Position numbers and translations under genes: made by a program | Notes under the pieces: generated by a model | Told to the model about the DNA's origin: nothing | Database searches by the model: none | The model's input: the letters and a program-made list of their open reading frames with translations, nothing else | Shown: piece after piece, positions 15,033 to 23,353 of the stretch | Layout of the letters: every line of letters starts with the position of its first letter | How positions within the stretch are numbered: the first letter of the stretch is position 1 | From: an uncultured Muribaculaceae bacterium | GTDB lineage: Bacteria; Bacteroidota; Bacteroidia; Bacteroidales; Muribaculaceae | Assembly: GCA_934663645.1 (NCBI GenBank) | Contig: CAKUKR010000024.1 | Location: 1-27,436 of the forward strand | Length of the DNA: 27,436 nucleotides | Direction of reading: 5' to 3'

Positions 15033-15736
15033 TTTCGTGTCAGTCGAAGGCAGATGTGCCACAGCAGCGCGGCTCTGCTCATTATTTTTTGAGTCAGCGA
15101 GAGACGGCTTTTGCCGGCGGCGGAAGAGCCGGCAGCGCTGTGGCGGCGGAATAGCAGCCCCTCGAAGGGCAAGAAGGCGACGCTGCCGCACAGCGCGGCA
15201 TTGAGGCCTATCCAGTTGTCATGGTAGAACAGGCGTGACTGCGGTATAGGCAGTATGCGGCGCATCAGGCTGCTGCGGAACGCCATGCAGCACCCCGTGT
15301 AGCGGTTGCGCATCAAGTTGGCCCAAAATCCGGTTTTCGCGCCGAGCTGACGCAAGAGCGTCTCTCCTGTCGGGTTGAGGTTGCTGTCGGTGATGCGGCA
15401 GTCGTGCATGACGCATACATGGTCTGCAAGCGCGGCTATGCACTTGTCAACTTTGCCTGGCAGCCATACGTCGTCCTGGTCGGCAAGGAATATATATTCC
15501 CCGCGAGCGTGGCTCAGTGCGTAGCCGAAATTGGCGTTCACGCCGTGCGGCGCGGGGTGGTGCAACAGGCGTATGCGGCTGTCGCCGATGGCCTCCACCA
15601 CGTCGGCTGTGCCGTCGCTTGAGCCGTCGTCAGAGACAATCACCTCGTCGTCATCACCCAGCTGGCAGAGTATAGACTCGAGCTGCTGGCTGATATACCG
15701 CTCTCCGTTATATGTCGCTACGCATACGCTTGTCAT
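15029..15736 (-). CDS. GT2 glycosyltransferase
   Basis: A 235 aa family 2 glycosyltransferase. The GT-A fold motifs are visible: SVCVATYNGERYISQQLESIL at the N-terminus, VIVSDDGSSDGT near residue 33 and LADQDDVW near residue 83. The C-terminal third carries GFWANLMRNRYTGCCMAF, as in the rhamnosyltransferase-like group. It overlaps the next gene by four bases (ATGA), and the gene before it ends 4 nt upstream. It is closely related in layout to the gene at 15741-16559, and the two may be ancient duplicates. Confidence 0.9.
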   Translation of the reverse strand: MTSVCVATYNGERYISQQLESILCQLGDDDEVIVSDDGSSDGTADVVEAIGDSRIRLLHHPAPHGVNANFGYALSHARGEYIFLADQDDVWLPGKVDKCIAALADHVCVMHDCRITDSNLNPTGETLLRQLGAKTGFWANLMRNRYTGCCMAFRSSLMRRILPIPQSRLFYHDNWIGLNAALCGSVAFLPFEGLLFRRHSAAGSSAAGKSRLSLTQKIMSRAALLWHICLRLTRK

Positions 15737-15740
15737 GGTG

Positions 15741-16559
15741 TCATCTGCTGAATAAACGCGGTATGAGGTACCGTATTTTGTATGCTATGAATTTGGCGGC
15801 GGAAATGCCGGCTACGGCGCGTACATCATCATACCACTGGCGGTTGTCTCGCCACGAGGCACGTATGCGCGACAGTTTCTGTGCCGCAGACCTTTCGGCG
15901 GTTGCGCCGAGCACGTTTGACGAGTGCTGGCGGTACAGCACGGTTGCTTCCGGCAGCCAGTCTATTGTTCCTCCGGCAGCGGCGACAACGAGGCTCAGCA
16001 GCCGGTCGTGTAGGCAATGCACCGGTGGCGCGGCGACCATCAGGTCGCGGGCGCGGCGGTTGAACGCGGCAGTGCAGCCGGTCACAGTCGGGTATGCGCA
16101 GGTGTACGCCAGGCGTGACGCTTTTTCCGGTTCGCGACGTGTAAGGCGGAAGAATGAAGGGTGCAGCGGCTTTAGGCTTTCGTCCACCACTTGCAGGTCT
16201 GTATGCACGGCAGCGGGTATGCTGTCGTCCAAAGCACGCAGCCTGTCGAGTGTGCGCTCTACCTTTTCGGGCAGCCATACGTCGTCCTGGTCGGAAAACA
16301 GGTAGCAGTCGGCATCGGCAGTCTCTGTGAGGTAGCGGAAGCTGCCGCCGCAGCCACGGTGCTTGACCGTGTCATTGACGATGCGTATGCGGCTGTCCTG
16401 CGATGCGTATTGCGCGAGTATCTGCGGCGTGTTGTCGGTCGAGCCGTCATCGCGTATGTACAGGAGGTAGTCGCGGCATGTCTGTGCGAGAATGGAGTCG
16501 AGCTGCTCGCGCAGGTACTTGCCACCGTTGTATGTCGCCATCAGTATTGCTGTCCTCAT
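15741..16559 (-). CDS. GT2 glycosyltransferase
   Basis: A 272 aa family 2 glycosyltransferase: AILMATYNGGKYLREQLDSIL at the N-terminus, DDGSTDNTPQI near residue 36 and SDQDDVWLPEKVERTLDRL near residue 90. The C-terminal part has CTAAFNRRARDL and an HDRLLSL segment in place of the typical acceptor loop. It shares the motif order and the SDQDDVWLP block with the neighbouring 235 aa enzyme (ADQDDVWLP). It is the fourth gene of the operon; spacing is 10 nt from the polymerase gene and 4 nt to the next glycosyltransferase. Sugar specificity is not readable. Confidence 0.9.
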   Translation of the reverse strand: MRTAILMATYNGGKYLREQLDSILAQTCRDYLLYIRDDGSTDNTPQILAQYASQDSRIRIVNDTVKHRGCGGSFRYLTETADADCYLFSDQDDVWLPEKVERTLDRLRALDDSIPAAVHTDLQVVDESLKPLHPSFFRLTRREPEKASRLAYTCAYPTVTGCTAAFNRRARDLMVAAPPVHCLHDRLLSLVVAAAGGTIDWLPEATVLYRQHSSNVLGATAERSAAQKLSRIRASWRDNRQWYDDVRAVAGISAAKFIAYKIRYLIPRLFSR

Positions 16560-16569
16560 AATGCCGTAA

Positions 16570-17709
16570 TCAAAAATTGGTTAGACTCTCGCGCACCTTG
16601 TCCTTTTCCGGGTTTACAACCCAAGAGTATGGTGCAAACGTGTGGAAATCAATGGTCATTCGTACTGTTTCGTATGTATTCAGCAGCATAACAACGGCAA
16701 GCAATGCGTATGCCATCATTTTTCTTCGCGATGGAATGCGTATGCCTGTGCCGAGTATTGATGCTATCCATACATAAAGGAACGGCATAGGATAGTTTGT
16801 CATGCGTACAAACATCTCCTGGAACACGAGGATACCCGCGCCGAAAATGATGAACAGGCATATCATTGCCTCGTACTTGATTTCACGCTTGAGCTTGTAT
16901 TTCCATATCAGGCACAGCGAGGCCGGGAATACCACGTAGCGTATGAACCGGAGTATCATCCAGTTGCTGTTTATGTTGCCTGTACTCAAGTCTGATGAAT
17001 ATTTCATCAGTTTTTGCCCGTATGTCTGACCGAAAATGCCGACCAAGTCAAGCACATATCCGCGTGCAAGCAAGAGCACACCTACTACTGCCAATACTCC
17101 GATGATTAGTTTTTTGTCGAAGCGCAGGTTGAAGATTATGGCGAGCGGATAGACAGCGAGTATAAGTGCAGAGACATGGAACATGTACGCTGTTGCCACA
17201 CAGATGTAGTAGCGTATCCACCGCCGCTTCTCGAGATGCTTGTAGCTCATCATGAAGATGGCTATCGCGATGCTCTCGCGCATGATTTCGGTGTTGAAAT
17301 AGATGCAGTAGCACAGGTAGTATATCAGCAGCCCGCAGAACCAGTAGCGGGTGTTGCGCATGATGAACCAGAATATGACGGCATTGATGAATGTGCTGTG
17401 TATCAACTGGTAAACCCAGAACGGCGCACCTATTGACTTGAGGCACAGCCACAGGAACTGTATGCCTGGCTGCATCTGCCCGAACTCGTCGAGCGAGGCC
17501 TCGCTGGCGGTGGCGAATGTCGGAAAATCCTCGTAGAACATCATGTAGCCGAGCGTGTCCCAGCCGATGCGGTAGCGCAGCCCGAACAGCACGACGATGT
17601 ATATGTATATGAGCCAGTAGAGCCAGCGGCGGTTTGTGGTGCGGTCCTGGACATCATAAAACATGATGCCGGCGATGATAAGTATCAGCGGTATGAGGTA
17701 CGGTATCAT
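16570..17709 (-). CDS. EpsG-family (Wzy-like) polysaccharide polymerase
   Basis: A 379 aa integral membrane protein with about ten hydrophobic segments. EpsG-family marks are visible: FGLRYRIGWDTLGYMMFYE near residue 42 (the R-x-x-G-x-D pattern), EIMRESIAIAIFMMSYKHLEKRR near residue 140 and a periplasmic or loop motif FHVSAL near residue 173. Such proteins polymerise lipid-linked repeat units at the periplasmic face in Wzy-dependent pathways. It is the third gene of the operon, between the Wzz-like protein (21 nt) and the first GT2 gene (10 nt), as expected for a polymerase that works with a chain-length regulator. Confidence 0.87.
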   Translation of the reverse strand: MIPYLIPLILIIAGIMFYDVQDRTTNRRWLYWLIYIYIVVLFGLRYRIGWDTLGYMMFYEDFPTFATASEASLDEFGQMQPGIQFLWLCLKSIGAPFWVYQLIHSTFINAVIFWFIMRNTRYWFCGLLIYYLCYCIYFNTEIMRESIAIAIFMMSYKHLEKRRWIRYYICVATAYMFHVSALILAVYPLAIIFNLRFDKKLIIGVLAVVGVLLLARGYVLDLVGIFGQTYGQKLMKYSSDLSTGNINSNWMILRFIRYVVFPASLCLIWKYKLKREIKYEAMICLFIIFGAGILVFQEMFVRMTNYPMPFLYVWIASILGTGIRIPSRRKMMAYALLAVVMLLNTYETVRMTIDFHTFAPYSWVVNPEKDKVRESLTNF

Positions 17710-17730
17710 CAGTCGCTGGTGTCGAGGCTG

Positions 17731-18927
17731 TTACTGTCCACGGGGCGGCTCTGCAGAGGCGTACGTGGCATCGTCCTGCGTGTAGGTGTCTGTGGCGTCG
17801 TCCTCGAGGATATATGTGTCGTCTAAGTCTGTGCCGGCATTGCCGTCTTCATTGCTCTTGACGCGATGCTTGCCGATGGTGCTGGAGAGCCGGCGGCGGA
17901 ATGACTGCGAGAAGAACAGCGGGAAGCATGACTGCACCGCTCCAGCGAGGAACATGATGAGCATCCACGCCGCGAGGATTATGGTCTTGCGCGGCGCGGA
18001 GGCCTTGACCGGGACGGTGGACGGCTCGACGACGGCAAACGCCGGCGTAACCTCTTGCACTTTCGCCTCGCATTGCTGCATACGCTGCGAGGTCTGGTTG
18101 TAGAGGTTGAAGGCGAGCTGCATGTCGTTGTTCAGGCGGTCGCGCACCGTCTGCGCGGAGTAGAGGGCAAGCCCCTGGTTGCGGTCCATGTAGTCTGCAT
18201 ACGCCTGTTGCGCGTCGAAATACTGCTTCTTTGCCTCTTCGTTGATTGTTATGGCGTGTTCCAGGTCGTTGCGGGCCTTGGCTGTGCGGTAGTCGATGAT
18301 GTACTCCTGCAGGCGTGCGGCGATGGTGTCGGTGAGCAGTGCAGCCACGAGCGGGTCTTGCATGGTTACTGTGATTGATACTTCGCCTGTACGCTTGTCT
18401 ATGTCTGTGGTGATGCACTTGTTCAGCGCCTTGTAGAGCGCGGTCTCCCCTTTTGTGAGGCGGAACGGGTCGATTATCTCCCCGGGTTTCTTGGGTGTTT
18501 CGTCCTCGTCGTTTCGGCTGAACTCCCACCATGGCGAGGCGGTATGGTGCTCCATGTATTCGCGTACGGTGTAGGTGGTGTCGGAGAGTGATGTCTGTAC
18601 CTCCACGTCGAACAGGCCGGTGATGAAGGGTATCGAGCTGACGATGTCGGGATACAGTGTCGGGTTGTAGGCGTCTTCGGTCGATACCTCCGTGCCCATG
18701 CCGAGAGCGGCGAGAGTGGCGGACATGCCGGATGCGGATTCCGTCGATTCAGGCACCATGCGCATACGCGCCTTGTATTCCTTAGGCGTTCCGAACCCGA
18801 TTGTCAGCCCGATGCCGATGCCTATCGCTACCCATATCATCAGCATATACTTGCGTGTCCACAGGCGTGCTATGACATCGGCAATGGTCACTTCGCGTGA
18901 CCGCTCGTTATGGTTGTTGTCTTCCAT
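17731..18927 (-). CDS. Wzz-like polysaccharide chain-length determinant
   Basis: A 398 aa inner-membrane protein of the Wzz/PCP family that sets polymer length. Two membrane segments flank a large periplasmic part: TM1 at residues 27-46 (YMLMIWVAIGIGIGLTIGF) and TM2 at about 312-333 (IILAAWMLIMFLAGAVQ). A proline-rich TVPVKASAPRK motif precedes TM2, as in the family. The middle is coiled-coil-like. After TM2 comes a cytoplasmic tail that is acidic and rich in Asp and Thr, with no tyrosine kinase domain, so this is a PCP-1-like protein, not a Wzc. It is cotranscribed with the Wza-like exporter (25 nt downstream of it). Confidence 0.9.
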   Translation of the reverse strand: MEDNNHNERSREVTIADVIARLWTRKYMLMIWVAIGIGIGLTIGFGTPKEYKARMRMVPESTESASGMSATLAALGMGTEVSTEDAYNPTLYPDIVSSIPFITGLFDVEVQTSLSDTTYTVREYMEHHTASPWWEFSRNDEDETPKKPGEIIDPFRLTKGETALYKALNKCITTDIDKRTGEVSITVTMQDPLVAALLTDTIAARLQEYIIDYRTAKARNDLEHAITINEEAKKQYFDAQQAYADYMDRNQGLALYSAQTVRDRLNNDMQLAFNLYNQTSQRMQQCEAKVQEVTPAFAVVEPSTVPVKASAPRKTIILAAWMLIMFLAGAVQSCFPLFFSQSFRRRLSSTIGKHRVKSNEDGNAGTDLDDTYILEDDATDTYTQDDATYASAEPPRGQ

Positions 18928-18952
18928 GTCTGTCAGGTGTTTTGTATGCCGG

Positions 18953-21427
18953 CTACTTGAGGAGCGAGGCTATTGACGCTGCCATTACGCCGAGCGACGC
19001 GAATGAAGTGATGTAGCCCATGATTTCGCCAAACGAATTGCCTTTCTTGGCTGTCTTGGTCGGCACGATGATCTGGCATCCAGGTTCGAGGGGGGTGCTT
19101 CCCTTCGCCTTGGTTATGTTGCCGTTCATGTAGACTATGTACACTTTCTTCTTGTTGGCTCCGTCGGTATATCCGCCGGCAAAGTCGATGTAATCCTTGA
19201 CGCGCTTCCCCTCCTGGTATGTCACCGTGTTGGGCTTCATCACCTCGCCGGCGATAGAGACGGTGAACGTCAGTTCGGGAATGTATAGGCGGTCGCCGCG
19301 CTTCAGCACGATGTCATGCTCGCTGCCGGGGTTGGCGAGAGCCTTCTCGAGGTTGATGCCCACGTTGTAGTATTCGTTGAAGGCGATGCGCTTAACAGAG
19401 ATTGAGTCGTTGCCCTCGGAGAGCTGTGCCATTTCTATAGACTCGCGGCGTGTCTTGATTTCCTCTTCGGTCATGCGGCGTATCAGGGACGCGCCTTTCA
19501 GGTAAGCATGGTCGGTAGTGCCGCCGGCACGCTTGACCACGTCGGAGAGCCGCTCCGTGCGCGAGGTGAGCGCATACGGGCCGGCGAATGCGATTTCGCC
19601 GCCTACGGTGACAAACTCCTGCGGCTGGTAGCCGGGACTGCGGCGTATCGTCACCACGTCATACGGCTCGAGCTTGAAGCCAGACCCCTCGCCTACCATG
19701 AGACCCTTGTCTATGGCGAGTGTGTAAATCTCCGACAGGCGGTCGCTTGCCTCGGTGGCAGCGGGGTCGGTGATGCGGCGAGATACCTCCACACGTGAGG
19801 TTGACGCTCCCTGCAGCAGTCCGCCGGCCTGGACTATCAGGTCTTCGACTGTTGCGCCGGCTGCATACGGGTATGTGCCTGGACGCGCCACCTCCCCCTC
19901 TATGGTCAGCTCGCCACGGTCGTTCAGCTCATGCACGCTCGAGACGACCAGCATGTCGTTGCGGCGCAGCTCGATGTCGGCGGCGCGGCCCTGCAAGATT
20001 GCCCCAAGGTCGATGGCCTCCACCTCGAGCGAGAGGTCTTTCGCCTCGCGGTAGAGCATCACGCGGCCGGTATATGCGTCTTCGAGCAGGCCGTCGGCCT
20101 TGTTTATCAGATCGCGGACAGTGAATATCTCCGTGCCGAGGGCGTACATGCCGGGACGCTGCACCGCGCCGCGCAGCTCCACGCGGTTGCTGTATCGGTC
20201 CATGATAGTGCCTACGGTCAGCACGTCGCCGTCATGCAGGCGGAATGTCTTGTATTGCTGTTTTTCGACGTTGACAAGCTCGTTCTCGCGGCCGTTGCGG
20301 CGTGCCACGCGCACCATCTCGCTGTATGCGTCGCCGGCGAAGCCTCCGGCATAGTTGATGACATTGCCCACGGTCTCTCCCTCTTTCAGCTCATAGTACA
20401 TCGGACGCTTGACGTTGCCGTCCACACGCACTAGCTGCTTGTAGGGCGATACGATGATCACATCGCCTTCCTGAAGGCGTATGTTGCCGTTCTGCCGTCC
20501 CCGGAACAGGTAGTCGTATATGTCGACGGTGGCGACTTTCTTGCCGCCGCGCAGCACCTCGATGTTGCGCAGCGTGCCTATGTCGTTGATGCCGCCGGCA
20601 TTGTAGAGGGCATGGAACACTGTCGCGAATGGCGACATCTGGTATGTGCCGGGGGTGGCGACCTCGCCCATCACGTCAACCTGTATGGAGCGCGTCTGCC
20701 CCAGCGAGAGGCTGATGTCGGAGCGTGAATCGGCCACACCGCCGTATTTGTGCGAGAATTTCTCGCGCACCACCTTGTCGGCTTCCTGCACCGTCTTGCC
20801 GCTCAGGTATATCGGTCCGAGCTGCGCCACCATGATGTTGCCCTCAGGCGAGATGGTCTGGCGGATATGCTCCTCGTTCTCGCCCCACAGGTCGATGATT
20901 ACCTCGTCGCCTGGGCCGAGGCGGTAGTTCTGCGGTGTCGCCAGGTTCTCGCCAGGCGCAAACGTGAGGTTGGTCTCGCTGAACACGTTGTGGCCGAATA
21001 TCTCGCGCTCTTCCTCACGGTTTTCCGTATATTCCTGCTGGCCGTATGCCGCGTCAGTGTTGTTGTCATAGCTGTCGTCAACGCTGATGTTGCCGACGCG
21101 GGACGCCTCGCGCTCGCTGCGTGTGTTGACGCTGTTGTCGATGCGCCCTGACTGCGAGGTGCGTGTGGAGCGGGTGCTGCTTATCTTGTCGGTTGCCGAG
21201 CTGGTGGCTGTCTTGCCCTTTGACTGCGAGTCATACTGCGCCTTGATGCGCTCCACCTGCTCCGGGGTCACGCCCCGGGCCACAAGTTCACGGCCTATCT
21301 GTTGCTCGGACTTGCCGGCTTCGGTCTGTCTCTGTATGTAGTTCATGACCTCCATGTCGGTCATGCGTGCCGACACCATTACGGCTGTCAGCAGCGCGAG
21401 GGCAACGAATAATATCTTTTGTCTCAT
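18953..21427 (-). CDS. Wza-like outer membrane polysaccharide export protein with SLBB repeats
   Basis: An 824 aa exporter, first gene of the exopolysaccharide operon. From the ATG at 21427 it has a signal peptide (MRQKILFVALALLTAVMVSA) without a lipobox cysteine, then a short helical segment (DMEVMNYIQRQTEAGKSEQQ onward) and a low-complexity Ser/Thr stretch. The polysaccharide export domain begins near LGPGDEVIIDLWGENEEHI and is followed by several SLBB-type repeats (GEVATPGTY, GNVKRPMYY, GAVQRPGMY, GEVARPGTY, GGEIAFAGPY, GEVMKPNTV), so more repeats than in E. coli Wza. A hydrophobic C-terminal segment ends the protein. The start at 21427 was preferred over the open frame up to 21490, because the signal peptide begins there. 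Confidence 0.92.
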   Translation of the reverse strand: MRQKILFVALALLTAVMVSARMTDMEVMNYIQRQTEAGKSEQQIGRELVARGVTPEQVERIKAQYDSQSKGKTATSSATDKISSTRSTRTSQSGRIDNSVNTRSEREASRVGNISVDDSYDNNTDAAYGQQEYTENREEEREIFGHNVFSETNLTFAPGENLATPQNYRLGPGDEVIIDLWGENEEHIRQTISPEGNIMVAQLGPIYLSGKTVQEADKVVREKFSHKYGGVADSRSDISLSLGQTRSIQVDVMGEVATPGTYQMSPFATVFHALYNAGGINDIGTLRNIEVLRGGKKVATVDIYDYLFRGRQNGNIRLQEGDVIIVSPYKQLVRVDGNVKRPMYYELKEGETVGNVINYAGGFAGDAYSEMVRVARRNGRENELVNVEKQQYKTFRLHDGDVLTVGTIMDRYSNRVELRGAVQRPGMYALGTEIFTVRDLINKADGLLEDAYTGRVMLYREAKDLSLEVEAIDLGAILQGRAADIELRRNDMLVVSSVHELNDRGELTIEGEVARPGTYPYAAGATVEDLIVQAGGLLQGASTSRVEVSRRITDPAATEASDRLSEIYTLAIDKGLMVGEGSGFKLEPYDVVTIRRSPGYQPQEFVTVGGEIAFAGPYALTSRTERLSDVVKRAGGTTDHAYLKGASLIRRMTEEEIKTRRESIEMAQLSEGNDSISVKRIAFNEYYNVGINLEKALANPGSEHDIVLKRGDRLYIPELTFTVSIAGEVMKPNTVTYQEGKRVKDYIDFAGGYTDGANKKKVYIVYMNGNITKAKGSTPLEPGCQIIVPTKTAKKGNSFGEIMGYITSFASLGVMAASIASLLK

Positions 21428-21512
21428 TACAGTCTGTATTGGGGCTGCGCTGCCGGCACCGGCAGCGGCAATAACTCGCCAAACGCACACCGCGCAGGCG
21501 CATATTATGCCA

Positions 21513-21544
21513 CAAAGTTAATAAAAGTATGCGACTATGCCAAC
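21513..21544 (-). promoter_or_regulatory. Promoter of the exopolysaccharide operon
   Basis: Minus strand: GTTG (21541-21544; 3 of 4 to TTTG), 20 nt spacer, TAACTTTG (21513-21520). It lies 86 nt before the Wza-like ATG and just after the end of the MazG-like gene, so it can drive all eight genes. Confidence 0.75.
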
Positions 21545-21566
21545 ATGCAGCCCCTGACAACGTGCG

Positions 21567-21580
21567 TTTTTCGCGAAAAA
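21567..21580. promoter_or_regulatory. AT-rich palindrome upstream of the exopolysaccharide promoter
   Basis: TTTTTCGCGAAAAA, a perfect 14 bp palindrome, lies 22 bp upstream of the -33 box. It may be an upstream activator or repressor site, or the A/T-rich UP-like element; the role is not determinable here. Confidence 0.3.
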
Positions 21581-21587
21581 AGGCTGT

Positions 21588-21962
21588 TTATGAAGCGTGT
21601 TGCCCCTTATTGGTGTCTTTTTCGGGCGGTGGAGCGGCGGCTGGCGATGCAGCGTCGCGGAAGCGGCCGGCGTCGCGCCGCGTCTTTTTATCGATAGATG
21701 CAAGCAACGCCTCTGTCAGGTCAACGCCCGTCTGGTTGGCAAGGCACATCACCACCCACATCACGTCGGCCAGCTCATCGCCGAGTTTCTTGTCGAGGTC
21801 TCCCTCTTTGGCGACTTGGCGGCCGTACACCCGCGAGATGATGCGAGCCACCTCTCCGACCTCCTCGGTGAGTATCGCCATGTTGGTCAGTTCGTCGAAA
21901 TATCCGTTGCCGTAAGTCCTTATCCAGCGGTCAACGGCCCGCTGTGCTTCCCGTATCTCCAT
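21588..21962 (-). CDS. MazG-like nucleotide pyrophosphohydrolase
   Basis: A 124 aa protein of the all-alpha NTP-PPase superfamily. The metal-binding motifs are seen as EEVGE (residues 33-37) and DELAD (62-66). Members hydrolyse NTPs or dNTPs to NMP and pyrophosphate and are regarded as house-cleaning enzymes. It is one MazG domain plus a Pro/Ala-rich, lysine-containing tail of about 25 residues that looks disordered. It is the last gene of the minus-strand operon, 4 nt after dtd. The specific nucleotide substrate is unknown. Confidence 0.87.
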   Translation of the reverse strand: MEIREAQRAVDRWIRTYGNGYFDELTNMAILTEEVGEVARIISRVYGRQVAKEGDLDKKLGDELADVMWVVMCLANQTGVDLTEALLASIDKKTRRDAGRFRDAASPAAAPPPEKDTNKGQHAS

Positions 21963-21966
21963 GTTG

Positions 21967-22419
21967 TCAGACGAGGTCTTTGGTGTCGATGATTATGGTG
22001 ACGGGGCCGTCGTTGACGAGTTCCACCTGCATGTCCGCGCCGAAGCGGCCGCGCTTGACGGGCTTGCCGACGGCCTCTTCCATCAGTCGGCAAAACTCCT
22101 CGTAGCCGGGTATTGCGGTGTCATGCCCCGCAGCGGCGATGTATGACGGGCGGTTGCCTTTGCGCACATTGGCGGCGAGGGTGAACTGGCTGACGGCGAG
22201 CACTTCGCCGCCCACGTCACTGACGCTGCGGTTCATCACGCCGCTGTCGTCGTCAAATATGCGCAGCCGCGAGCATTTCCCCGCCATTTTCTCGATGTCG
22301 GCGCGGGTGTCGCCTTCGACTATGCACACGAGTATCAGCAGCCCGTGCCCGATTTCTGATATTTTCTCGCCGTCGATGGTGACGGAGGCGCGTGATACGC
22401 GCTGCAATACACATTTCAT
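21967..22419 (-). CDS. dtd: D-aminoacyl-tRNA deacylase
   Basis: A 150 aa enzyme that hydrolyses D-amino acids (and glycine) mischarged on tRNA. Catalytic and structural motifs are visible: SQFTLAA (residues 77-83) carrying the conserved Ser/Thr, and NDGPVT (136-141) with the cis Gly-Pro motif. The N-terminal MKCVLQRVSRASVTIDGE is typical. Length matches the E. coli enzyme (145 aa). It is third in the operon, 7 nt after ldcA and 4 nt before the MazG-like gene. Confidence 0.96.
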   Translation of the reverse strand: MKCVLQRVSRASVTIDGEKISEIGHGLLILVCIVEGDTRADIEKMAGKCSRLRIFDDDSGVMNRSVSDVGGEVLAVSQFTLAANVRKGNRPSYIAAAGHDTAIPGYEEFCRLMEEAVGKPVKRGRFGADMQVELVNDGPVTIIIDTKDLV

Positions 22420-22426
22420 GGTCGTG

Positions 22427-23353
22427 TCAAGCGTAAATGGTCAGTTTCACTTCCGCGCTGCCTACGTCGAGGCGGCATTGCGCCCCTTCCACGAGGGCGG
22501 CATTGATGTCTGTATGCCCCACTGGAAAGCCGAAGGACACCGGGATGTCGATGCCCCGGCGCGTCAGCAGCCGGTCTATCATCTCCTCCATGCTGCTGTG
22601 GTTCTTGTCGGGGGTGTATTCGGTGAACGCCCCCACTATAAGGCCGGCGGCGCGTTGCAGCGAGCCGGAGAGGGCGAGGCGTGTGAGCATACGCTCCACG
22701 GCATACACCTTTTCAGCGATGTCCTCGATGAACAGCACTGTCGGTGTGCCGCTGCTGACGTGCAGAATGTCATACGGCGTGTCTGCCAGTCCGTTCAGCA
22801 CCGCAAGGTTGCCGCCGCGCAGCTGTCCGTCGGCAGCCCCCAGCCGGTTGAGCGGGTGCGCCGCACAGGTGTAGGTGATGTCTGCCGTTGTGGTCAGCGC
22901 GTTGAGCAATGCGCGGGTATAGGCATTGTCTGCGCCGAGTGTCGTCAGGTGCTTTGCCATGGGTGCGTGCAGCGACATTGCCCCCGCGTGCAGCATCATG
23001 GCGTGCAACGCGCTCACGTCGGAGAAGCCGATTACCCATTTCGGGTCGGCGGCGAGCATCTGCGGCGGAATGCTGTCTATCAGGTGTATGCACCCGTAGC
23101 CTCCTCGGGCGCAGAGTATGGCACGCACCTGCGGGTTGAGGTATGCCTCGGTGAAGTCGGCGAGGCGGTCTGCTGCCGTTGCAGCGAATGTGCCGTCTGC
23201 TGGCCCTTTGGCGTGCGGCATGACGCGCACGCGGTAGCCCGCGCCCTCGAGCAGCCGTGCCGCGCCGTCGATGTATTCCTCGCGGACTGTGGTCGCGGGT
23301 GAGATTATGGCTATGGTGTCGCCCTGCCGCAGCGGTCTGGGACGCATCATCAT
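22427..23353 (-). CDS. ldcA: LD-carboxypeptidase (S66 family)
   Basis: A 308 aa serine peptidase of family S66 that removes the terminal D-alanine from murein tetrapeptides during peptidoglycan recycling. The catalytic triad can be placed: Ser111 in GFSD, Glu210 in LFIED and His280 in VGHTD. A glycine-rich ARGGYG precedes the Ser. No signal peptide is seen, which fits a cytoplasmic recycling enzyme. Its start overlaps the radical SAM stop (ATGA within 23350-23353); three ATGs follow one another, so the first methionine is uncertain by one or two residues. The related microcin C7 self-immunity protein MccF is a possible alternative. Confidence 0.92.
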   Translation of the reverse strand: MMMRPRPLRQGDTIAIISPATTVREEYIDGAARLLEGAGYRVRVMPHAKGPADGTFAATAADRLADFTEAYLNPQVRAILCARGGYGCIHLIDSIPPQMLAADPKWVIGFSDVSALHAMMLHAGAMSLHAPMAKHLTTLGADNAYTRALLNALTTTADITYTCAAHPLNRLGAADGQLRGGNLAVLNGLADTPYDILHVSSGTPTVLFIEDIAEKVYAVERMLTRLALSGSLQRAAGLIVGAFTEYTPDKNHSSMEEMIDRLLTRRGIDIPVSFGFPVGHTDINAALVEGAQCRLDVGSAEVKLTIYA

